A DNA stretch of 7,626 nucleotides from Gammaproteobacteria bacterium (GTDB lineage Bacteria > Pseudomonadota > Gammaproteobacteria > Chromatiales > Chromatiaceae), in assembly GCA_030620735.1 (NCBI GenBank), contig JAUXDV010000090.1, forward strand, positions 1-7,626, given 5' to 3'. Of the stretch, positions 1 through 5,955 are shown piece after piece; position 1 is the first letter of the stretch; every line of letters begins with the position of its first letter. Under the pieces are notes generated by a model. The model saw only the letters and a list, made by a program, of their open reading frames with translations, had not been told where the DNA came from and searched no databases. The position numbers and the translations under genes were made by a program.

Positions 1-30
1 ATATCCTATGGGATTTCTGCACTACTTGAA

Positions 31-210
31 ATGAAAAAAACCACACATTGCAATTGTAAATCCGGTTGTCATAGCAGTCGCTGCCAGTGTTTGAAAAACA
101 ACGAACCCTGTGGGGATGAGTGTGGCTATGCGAATTGTGAGAATCCGTTGAATGGCGTCGATATCGAAGGCCTTTCAACTTGCGCCATCCAATGGACGAA
201 GTATCTATGA
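31..210 (+). CDS. small Cys-rich protein with CXC (tesmin/TSO1-like) zinc motif, possibly a remnant
   Basis: A 59-residue reading frame from ATG 31 to TGA 208-210; the same frame is open leftward to base 1, so the true start may lie outside the window. Cysteines sit at residues 7, 9, 13, 18, 20, 27, 31, 36 and 51. The spacing C-x-C-x3-C-x4-C-x-C-x6-C-x3-C, then Cys 36, matches the CXC domain known from tesmin/TSO1 proteins, which binds zinc through clustered cysteines. The motif is followed by NPLNGVD. One expected ligand is absent: residue 33 is Tyr (TAT) in a CGYANC stretch where CGCxxC would be usual, a single-base change from TGT. That and the early stop suggest decay. No good ribosome binding site precedes ATG 31. 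Function is unknown; zinc or nucleic-acid binding is inferred from the motif only. Confidence 0.5.
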   Translation: MKKTTHCNCKSGCHSSRCQCLKNNEPCGDECGYANCENPLNGVDIEGLSTCAIQWTKYL

Positions 211-258
211 TGGAGGAGGTTACTACTCTTTCAATGTTACTTATCGAGATCAAAATTC

Positions 259-474
259 ATGGTCGAGGATCTCTATTGTCCAAATCCTGATTGTGATGGT
301 AACGAAGTGATCTTTCTATTTTGTGCGGAAAGCATCAATGGGGTGCTTGTCCCGGAGTTCAGGGTACAGTGGCCTTTTTCCGGGGCGATCAAGGATATTG
401 AAAACTTGAGCAATAATTTTACAAGAAAACAAATTAGAAGCATATTTGAAACCGCATCTCTCCATCGCTGCTAA
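259..474 (+). CDS. fragment of a CPNPDCD-motif protein, truncated and fused out of frame to downstream DNA
   Basis: A 71-residue frame. The segment VEDLYCPNPDCDGNEV (residues 2-17) resembles zinc-knuckle motifs of the form YCxNPxCxCxxV seen in SEC-C-like and related small proteins. Here the third Cys would be Gly (GGT, one base from TGT). The real reading probably starts upstream: an adjacent frame (about 191-258) gives a protein-like stretch ending GGGYYSFNVTYRDQNS that would join this one by a single frameshift near base 257. It is also in the same frame as the upstream CXC ORF, separated by the TGA at 208. Residues up to about 64 look native. The last seven (TASLHRC) come from the HxlR fragment read in the wrong frame, so the gene is cut near base 450. 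Probably not functional. The family assignment is from motif memory and is tentative. Confidence 0.4.
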   Translation: MVEDLYCPNPDCDGNEVIFLFCAESINGVLVPEFRVQWPFSGAIKDIENLSNNFTRKQIRSIFETASLHRC

Positions 475-689
475 CCAAGCGGCTCAAACAGCTGGAAGGC
501 GCCGGGATAGTCGTTCGCAAAGCGCTACAGGGCAGCAAAGGGTATGAGTACTTCCTGACCCCCGCGGGCAAGGAACTGGCTCCGATCATGGGGCACCTGG
601 CAGTGTGGGGTATGCGTTGGGCACGTGCGCATCATACAAATAAGGAATTGAAAGGACCATCAGAGCTCCATTTCAGTTACCGCTGTTAG
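453..689 (+). pseudogene. HxlR-family winged-helix regulator, 5'-truncated
   Basis: Frame 3 from base 453 to TAG 687-689 gives 78 residues without a start codon. It opens RISPSLLTKRLKQLEGAGIV, the recognition helix of an HxlR-type regulator. Then come the wing (RKALQGSKGYEYFLTP), AGKELAPIMGHLAVWGMRWA, and a tail with ELKGPSELHF. HxlR proteins are DNA-binding regulators of about 100-150 residues. The missing part is the N-terminal sensor Cys and the first helices. A TGA at 447-449 closes the frame immediately upstream, so this is the 3' part left by a deletion or recombination. The fragment itself shows no frameshift, so the break may be recent. There is no sign of what it once regulated; the gene downstream is an isochorismatase-like hydrolase, a plausible but unproven former target. 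Confidence 0.75.
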
Positions 690-781
690 CATGGCTGATG
701 AGATCGGAGTAAATAAAATGTATAGATACCGGCAGACACAATGACCCCGGCCCACATTCACATCGAACAACTGAAATCAAG

Positions 782-1453
782 ATGAACTGGAAAACCGACT
801 ACCGCTCCTTCTACTATGAGGGCGCCGCTGAACCATCGGATCTCTCGCTGCTCGCGGATGAAACTGCGCTGTTGAGTATCGATGTTCAGAACACTTACAT
901 GACACCTTCGGATAACCCTGTGGAAAGGGCGCGCTGGGCGCCTTTTCATAAACGTATGCGTGAGGTCGTCATCCCGGCGACTGGCGAACTACAGAACCGC
1001 TTTCGGCAACATGGAATGAATGTGCTGCATGCCCGCATTGCCTGCCTGTTGGAGAGTGGAAAGGATCGCTCGTTGAGCCAGAAAAAGCCAGGATGGAACT
1101 ACCTGCTGCTGCCAAAGGAGAGGCAGGATGCCCAGATTGTTGCGGAACTTGCACCGCAACAAGGTGAGATCGTGGTCACCAAAACCACCGATAGCGCTCT
1201 CACAGGAACCAACCTGCGCCTGGTATTGCACAACATGGGTATAAAGAATGTGGTGCTCACCGGTATCTTTACCGATCAGTGCATCTCATCGACAGTGCGC
1301 AGCCTGGCGGATGAAAGTTTCAACGTAATCCTTGTCGAGGATTGCTGTGCGGCGGGAACAGATGATCTCCACCGAAAGGAGCTTGAGATACTCAATATGA
1401 TCTACTGTCATGTCATCAGTAGCGGGGAGTTGGTAAATCTCATGGGCATATAG
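782..1453 (+). CDS. isochorismatase-like cysteine hydrolase
   Basis: Encodes 223 residues with an alpha/beta isochorismatase-family fold, the usual length being about 180-230. The catalytic triad is visible: Asp34 in LLSIDVQNTY, Lys134 in VVTKTTDSALTG, and nucleophile Cys167 in TGIFTDQCISST, preceded by the usual strand LVLHNMGIKNVVLTG. Family members hydrolyse amides or vinyl ethers (nicotinamide, N-carbamoylsarcosine, ureidoacrylate, isochorismate). The substrate here is unknown, but the catalytic Cys favours an amidohydrolase over the isochorismatase subtype, which lacks it. Likely cytosolic; no signal peptide. ATG 782 is the only ATG in the open frame, which is closed upstream by TAA 710-712. 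It lacks a clear Shine-Dalgarno sequence. A 14-codon ORF from ATG 741 ends at TGA 783-785, overlapping the start, so translational coupling from a leader peptide is possible. It is monocistronic here. Confidence 0.9.
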   Translation: MNWKTDYRSFYYEGAAEPSDLSLLADETALLSIDVQNTYMTPSDNPVERARWAPFHKRMREVVIPATGELQNRFRQHGMNVLHARIACLLESGKDRSLSQKKPGWNYLLLPKERQDAQIVAELAPQQGEIVVTKTTDSALTGTNLRLVLHNMGIKNVVLTGIFTDQCISSTVRSLADESFNVILVEDCCAAGTDDLHRKELEILNMIYCHVISSGELVNLMGI

Positions 1454-1673
1454 ATCGTTTGACGAGTAATTCTCCGTTATCCCTCAGTTCCATCAATCAT
1501 CATTAGTTCGTTTAGGATCAGTCAATCACTGAATCAGCAATCAGTGCGGGTTTGGATGGGTGTTGCGAATGTCCGGTCAATACTCTGTATAGAGGCCCGG
1601 TTCGTCGGATACGCCACGTAGTGGCCTGAGACCGCTCCCATAAACCATCCCTGGATGCCTCTCCCGTGTTGTG

Positions 1674-1707
1674 CAGAATAATCTCTATTCTGGCGCAGAA
1701 GGCGCCA
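1674..1707. other. two abutting hairpins in the intergenic region
   Basis: CAGAATA (1674-1680) pairs perfectly with TATTCTG (1686-1692) over a 5-nt loop. Directly next to it, TGGCGC (1691-1696) pairs with GCGCCA (1702-1707), also over a 5-nt loop. The two stems share bases 1691-1692, so both cannot be full length at once, which would allow switching between them. No T-run follows within about 20 bases, so an intrinsic terminator is unlikely. Could be an RNA structure in a long 5' leader or a protein-binding site. Confidence 0.35.
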
Positions 1708-1880
1708 TCTCTTACCTCCTGAACATTGGGCAGTTTTTTGCGCAGATTTGCTGCTCGAAATCATTCATTAACAACTATCTTGTCTATACTTAAATGAGAG
1801 GGTTACTCAGAGCGAGATAAAGGAGCCTTGGTTAAAAGCATACCGGCAAGAGAGGGTTTTGTTAGCACCTCTACTCATTA

Positions 1881-1899
1881 AGGATTATTTTAGGATTAT
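1881..1899. repeat. 8-bp direct repeat with 11-bp period, possible operator
   Basis: AGGATTAT occurs at 1881-1888 and again at 1892-1899, a centre spacing of 11 bases, about one helical turn. OmpR/PhoB-type response regulators bind direct repeats with this period, so the pair could be an operator in the ATPase leader, about 58 bases before its likely start codon. A related TTAGGATCA lies at 1512-1520. The repeat is A+T-rich and short, so chance is possible. Confidence 0.25.
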
Positions 1900-1945
1900 G
1901 GAGAACATGTGACCTTCTGAGGGCCGGTAGATTTACTGTGAATGT

Positions 1946-1949
1946 GGAG
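1946..1949 (+). promoter_or_regulatory. Shine-Dalgarno GGAG selecting GTG 1957
   Basis: GGAG lies 7 bases before GTG 1957, ideal spacing. The upstream in-frame ATG 1942 has no purine-rich sequence at the right distance, so the GTG is the better-supported start of the P-type ATPase. Confidence 0.5.
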
Positions 1950-1956
1950 AATTCAG

Positions 1957-4806
1957 GTGAGTGATGATCTGGTCTGGAATTTTGATCTTACTGTTATCGA
2001 ATGGCTGATTGTTCTGTTTATGCTCGTGGTATTGGGTTTGGTTGGCGCCTATGTCACGCAGAGGACACTCGCGGCCGTTAACGTCGCAACCCGTAAACCC
2101 CACGAGCAAGCTGATGATTCCAATCATTGGCACGCGATGAATAATACGCGTGTGTTTGCGCTTCTGGATGCAGGCGAGGATGGACTTGCTATAGATAAAG
2201 TGAGACTCCGCCTTGACGAATTCGGACCGAACCGACTGCCTGAGGGCAGAACTCGCGGTCCGCTGGTGCGTTTTTTTTATCAATTTCATAATCTGCTGAT
2301 TTATGTGTTACTTGCCGCCAGTGGTATCACGGCCATACTCGGACATTGGGTGGATGCAGGTGTGATACTGGGAGTCGTTGTCGTCAATGCCGTGATTGGT
2401 TTTGTACAGGAAGGCAAAGCGGAGAATGCCTTGAAGGCGATACGCCAAATGTTATCGCCGCAGGCAGTGGTATTGCGCGATGGACAGCGCGCTACGATAC
2501 CGGCCGATGAACTGGCGCCCGGCGATGTGGTGTTTTTGCAGTCAGGCGACAAGGTCCCTGCGGATCTGCGTCTGTTCCGGATCAAGAGCCTGCAGATCCA
2601 GGAATCCGTGCTAACCGGAGAATCTGTCGCGGTGGAAAAGCAGATCGAGCCAGTGATAGAGGATGCAGTGCTGGGGGATCGTCGCAGCATGGCGTATTCA
2701 GGCACACTTGTTACCTATGGACAGGGCAGGGGTGTGGTGGTTGCAACAGGTTCCCGTACCGAGATCGGTCGCATCAGCACCATGCTGGCGCGGGTGGAGA
2801 CGCTGACCACACCGCTGCTGCGTCAGATGTCACAATTTTCCCGCTGGCTCACCGCAGTGATTATCGCGATCGCTGCTGTAACTTCTGTGTTTGGCATACT
2901 GTTCCGCGATTACCCGATTGCTGAGATGTTCCTGGCGGCGGTGGGTCTGGCGGTAGCCGCGATTCCGGAAGGTTTGCCCGCCATCATGACGATTACGCTG
3001 GCCATCGGGGTACAGCGTATGGCGCATCGTCATGCCATCATCCGGCGCCTGCCGGCGGTCGAGACACTGGGTTCGGTGACTGTCATCTGTTCCGATAAAA
3101 CCGGCACCCTGACACGCAATGAGATGACAGTACAGTCCGTTGCTGCGGCTAGCGGCCTGTTTGAGGTAACCGGTGGAGGCTACGACCCGCATGGAAGCTT
3201 CCTGTTCGACGACAGGGAGATCATGCCGGACGACTATCCGGTCCTTTCCGAGTTGACGCGAGCATCCTTGTTGTGCAATGACGCTGTATTAGATGAGCGC
3301 GACGGTGAATGGGTTCTGCAGGGTGATCCCACCGAAGGTGCGTTGCTGACACTGGGAATCAAGGCCGGACTGGATCCGGTTTTTGAACGGGAGACACGAC
3401 CGCGCAGTGACGTGATTCCTTTCGAATCCGAGCACCGGTTTATGGCCACACTGCACCATGATCATGACGGGCATGATTTTGCCTACATCAAGGGTGCGCC
3501 GGAACGGCTGCTGGAGATGTGCGCATGGCAGAGAACCCATAGTGGTGATATCCCGCTTGATTCCGACTATTGGCGGTGGCAGACAGATGCCATGGCGCGC
3601 CGAGGCCAGCGTGTACTGGCCATTGCCCTCAAGCCCGTTGGTGATGACCAGCGTGAACTGACGTTTGCGGATCTGGAAAGCGGCCTGACTCTGCTGGGCA
3701 TCGTCGGCATGATCGATCCGCCGCGGGAAGATGCGATCCGGGCCGTGCATCGCTGCCAGTCCGCCGGAATAAAGGTGAAAATGATCACCGGTGATCATGC
3801 CGTGACTGCCGTTGCGATCGGCGCGCAAATGCGTATTGGTGACGGTGAAACAGTGCTGAGCGGTCACGAGATGGAAAGCATGAATGAGGAGGAGCTACGC
3901 GTCGCAGCCGCCGAAGTGGATATCTTCGCCCGCTCCAGCCCCGAACATAAACTGCGACTGGTGAAGGCGATGCAGGTCAATGGCCAGGTGGTCGCCATGA
4001 CCGGCGACGGCGTGAATGATGCACCTGCATTGAAACGCGCCGATATCGGTACCGCCATGGGGCAAAACGGCACCGAAGTTGCCAAGGAAGCTGCGGAGAT
4101 GGTGTTGGCGGACGATAATTTTTCCTCGATCTCCCACGCTGTGGAAGAGGGGCGCACCGTCTATGACAACCTCAAGAAGGCCATCCTCTTCATTTTGCCG
4201 ACCAACGGTGGTGAAGCACTGACCATTATTGCCGCCATTATGCTCGGCCGCATGCTGCCGATTACTCCGGTGCAGATTCTCTGGATCAACATGATAACCG
4301 CGGTGACCCTGGCATTGGCGCTGGCATTTGAGCCGGCGGAACGCAATATTATGCAGCGTCCACCCCGCGATTCCCGTGAGCCGCTGCTCACGGGCATGTT
4401 TATCTGGCGCATCACTTTTGTGTCACTCATCATGGTAACAGGTACATTCGGTCTATTTCTTTGGGAACGCGAACATGGCGCCAGCATTGAACTGGCGCGC
4501 ACCGTTGCAGTCAATACGCTGGTCATGTTCGAGATCTTCTATCTGTTTAATTCCAGATATATCAAGGCGAGTGTGCTCAATCTCAATGGCTTTCTGGGAA
4601 ACCGCTATGTGTTGATAGCGGTCGGCGTGCTCATTGTTTTCCAGGGCTGTTTTACATACCTGCCCCCAATGCAGACACTGTTCAGCACGACCGGCATCGA
4701 TGTTGCGGTGTGGGTGCGCATCGTGCTGGTTGCATCCTCGGTCCTGTTTCTTGTTGAGCTGGAGAAGGCTGTCGTTCGACATGCAGATCGAAGTAGGAGC
4801 AGGTGA
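1957..4806 (+). CDS. P-type cation-transporting ATPase (type II, Ca2+-pump-like)
   Basis: About 949 residues from GTG 1957 (954 from ATG 1942); numbering here is from the GTG. An inner-membrane pump that couples ATP hydrolysis to cation transport. In order: an extra N-terminal membrane helix (about 15-33); a cation-ATPase N domain (about 58-97); M1-M2 (about 113-150); the actuator loop with TGES (220-223); M3-M4 with PEGLP (337-341); the phosphorylation motif DKTGT with Asp380; KGAP (512-515) in the nucleotide domain; TGD (611-613); GDGVND (683-688); and C-terminal membrane helices. The length and PEGLP place it with type IIA SERCA-like pumps. M5 keeps Asn750 and Glu753 and M6 keeps Asn778 and Thr781, but the next residue is Ala782 where SERCA has Asp800, so Ca2+ specificity is doubtful. 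It is alone on its strand, with a long leader and a convergent operon downstream. The ion and physiological role are unknown. Confidence 0.93.
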   Translation: MSDDLVWNFDLTVIEWLIVLFMLVVLGLVGAYVTQRTLAAVNVATRKPHEQADDSNHWHAMNNTRVFALLDAGEDGLAIDKVRLRLDEFGPNRLPEGRTRGPLVRFFYQFHNLLIYVLLAASGITAILGHWVDAGVILGVVVVNAVIGFVQEGKAENALKAIRQMLSPQAVVLRDGQRATIPADELAPGDVVFLQSGDKVPADLRLFRIKSLQIQESVLTGESVAVEKQIEPVIEDAVLGDRRSMAYSGTLVTYGQGRGVVVATGSRTEIGRISTMLARVETLTTPLLRQMSQFSRWLTAVIIAIAAVTSVFGILFRDYPIAEMFLAAVGLAVAAIPEGLPAIMTITLAIGVQRMAHRHAIIRRLPAVETLGSVTVICSDKTGTLTRNEMTVQSVAAASGLFEVTGGGYDPHGSFLFDDREIMPDDYPVLSELTRASLLCNDAVLDERDGEWVLQGDPTEGALLTLGIKAGLDPVFERETRPRSDVIPFESEHRFMATLHHDHDGHDFAYIKGAPERLLEMCAWQRTHSGDIPLDSDYWRWQTDAMARRGQRVLAIALKPVGDDQRELTFADLESGLTLLGIVGMIDPPREDAIRAVHRCQSAGIKVKMITGDHAVTAVAIGAQMRIGDGETVLSGHEMESMNEEELRVAAAEVDIFARSSPEHKLRLVKAMQVNGQVVAMTGDGVNDAPALKRADIGTAMGQNGTEVAKEAAEMVLADDNFSSISHAVEEGRTVYDNLKKAILFILPTNGGEALTIIAAIMLGRMLPITPVQILWINMITAVTLALALAFEPAERNIMQRPPRDSREPLLTGMFIWRITFVSLIMVTGTFGLFLWEREHGASIELARTVAVNTLVMFEIFYLFNSRYIKASVLNLNGFLGNRYVLIAVGVLIVFQGCFTYLPPMQTLFSTTGIDVAVWVRIVLVASSVLFLVELEKAVVRHADRSRSR

Positions 4807-4828
4807 CATAATATGAAGTGATCCAAGG

Positions 4829-4842
4829 GGTTATTGATAACC
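4829..4842. terminator. short inverted repeat at a convergent gene junction
   Basis: GGTTAT (4829-4834) and ATAACC (4837-4842) form a perfect inverted repeat with a 2-nt centre. Flanking AA and TT can extend it around a two-base bulge. It overlaps the TAA stop of the minus-strand oxidoreductase and lies 22 bases after the ATPase stop. No T-run follows on either strand, so termination activity is only a guess from position. Confidence 0.2.
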
Positions 4843-5955
4843 TTCCTGGAGGGGTCGGAATCTTGTGATATTGAAAGGCTCTATCGGAAAGCCGCTTTTG
4901 CCGTCAACAATCAGTTCGGCAATAATTCTGCCGATCAAAGGGGATAACTGAAAGCCGTGGGCTGAGAAACCGAAGGCGTGGTACGCGTCTTCAGCCGTGC
5001 TGCTTTTACAGATAACAGGAAGATTGTCGGGCGTAAAGGCTTCGATCCCTGCCCAGGTGCGTACGATGCGCACATCTTTTAACTGCGGAAACAGCGCCAT
5101 CACGCTGCGCGCACTCATCGCCAGCTTCGGCCATTTAATATCACTGGTTTCCTTGCGAAAATCGAGGCTTGCCATGTGCGCCCCACCGATCAGCAGGGTG
5201 CCGTTCTGCATCTGTTTGAAAGAGAGCTTACGGCTGGCGGCGCCGATGACCGGGTCGATAAAGTGCGGCAGCCGTTCTGTCACCATGATCATCGGCGCGC
5301 CGGGTTTCAATGGCGCGGGCTCACCCAGGGAGGCGGCGATATGTCCTGCCCATGCACCGGCGCAATTGACCAGCACAGGCGCCTGGAACTCCCCCTTTCT
5401 GGTCGTTACCCGCCACAGCCCACTCTCCCGTTCAACCGCATCGACAATGGTGTTGATGCGGTACTCCACTCCCAGAGAGCGGGCCTTGTTGCGAAAAGCA
5501 GTGAGGGCATGAAATGGACGCGCGTAGCCGTCTTCACGGCAGGTCAGGGCGCCGAGGCAGTGCGGGGCCAGCGCCGGAACCAGTCGGTAGAGCTCTTCGC
5601 GGCCGATCATCTCTTCATGTGCATAGCCGAGCGAGTGCACCATCGAGGCGCGCTGCTCCAGCAGGTCGAGGTCATTGCTGTTCTCAGCGACTCGCAGCTG
5701 ACCGGGAAAGCGCGCATCACAATCCGAATCCACCAGTGATTCGATGTTGCGCCACATCTTTGCCGCTTCGACCGTCAGCGGAATTTCCGCCGGATTGCGG
5801 TTGAGCTGGCGCAGGCCGCCGGCATTGACGCCCGAAGCATGACGCCCGGGGCTCTGTTTTTCCACAACGGTGCAGTCAATGCCGCGCATGGCAAGCTGCA
5901 GCGCCGTCGAGGAGCCCATAAGACCGCCGCCGATGATGATGACATCACTCTTCAT
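4831..5955 (-). CDS. DAO-family FAD-dependent oxidoreductase, HcnC-like catalytic subunit
   Basis: Encodes 374 residues of the D-amino-acid oxidase/glycine oxidase superfamily. The N-terminal Rossmann motif is GGGLMG (9-14) with the ribose-binding Glu32. VNCAGAWA (196-203), RTWAG (299-303) and GFSAHGFQLSP (329-339) are the conserved FAD-contact regions of the family. It should oxidise a C-N bond of an amino acid or secondary amine to the imine, with electrons leaving through the partner subunits. The start ATG overlaps the stop of the upstream gene in an ATGA, a sign of translational coupling, so the products are probably made in step. Third gene of a ferredoxin, oxidoreductase, DAO-type operon like hcnABC. 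True HcnC is about 420 residues; this one is shorter and lacks the extra segment that, as I recall it, follows AGGL there. It may thus be a glycine, D-amino-acid, proline-type or opine dehydrogenase. Confidence 0.88.
   Translation of the reverse strand: MKSDVIIIGGGLMGSSTALQLAMRGIDCTVVEKQSPGRHASGVNAGGLRQLNRNPAEIPLTVEAAKMWRNIESLVDSDCDARFPGQLRVAENSNDLDLLEQRASMVHSLGYAHEEMIGREELYRLVPALAPHCLGALTCREDGYARPFHALTAFRNKARSLGVEYRINTIVDAVERESGLWRVTTRKGEFQAPVLVNCAGAWAGHIAASLGEPAPLKPGAPMIMVTERLPHFIDPVIGAASRKLSFKQMQNGTLLIGGAHMASLDFRKETSDIKWPKLAMSARSVMALFPQLKDVRIVRTWAGIEAFTPDNLPVICKSSTAEDAYHAFGFSAHGFQLSPLIGRIIAELIVDGKSGFPIEPFNITRFRPLQEGYQ

Larger units (their letters stand above)
1454..1956. other. long intergenic region before the P-type ATPase gene
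   Basis: About 500 bases without a convincing gene. Just after the hydrolase, CACTGA (1527-1532) pairs with TCAGTG (1541-1546) across an 8-nt loop; no T-run follows, so it is at best a weak terminator. GCCAC/GTGGC (1613-1625) and the hairpin pair at 1674-1707 follow. A TATACT box at 1785-1790 resembles a sigma70 -10 element, but no good -35 lies 16-18 bases upstream. A ribosome-binding-like AAGGAG (1820-1824) precedes TTG 1828 and a 17-codon frame ending at TAA 1879-1881; it could be a leader peptide or chance. A 76-codon antisense frame (1534-1764) has no recognisable motif and I do not call it. Confidence 0.6.

Noticed and set aside
208..210. TGA read as selenocysteine joining the CXC ORF to the 259 ORF
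   Set aside because: No selenocysteine-insertion hairpin is evident after the TGA, and the surrounding region is visibly decayed, so a plain stop is simpler.
212..252. Strong GGAGGAGG sequence as a ribosome site for a new gene
   Set aside because: ATG 234, about 14 bases downstream, opens only an 18-codon frame without features; the purine run is better explained as Gly codons of the decayed gene.
1534..1764. A 76-codon minus-strand frame in the intergenic region
   Set aside because: No recognisable motif and no clear start context; kept only as a note because the region is otherwise empty.
1785..1790. TATACT as the -10 of an ATPase promoter
   Set aside because: No acceptable -35 at 16-18 bases; mentioned in the intergenic entry but not called as a promoter.
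3289..3867. A 192-codon minus-strand frame inside the ATPase gene
   Set aside because: Antisense to the conserved nucleotide-binding region of the pump; no motif or ribosome binding site.
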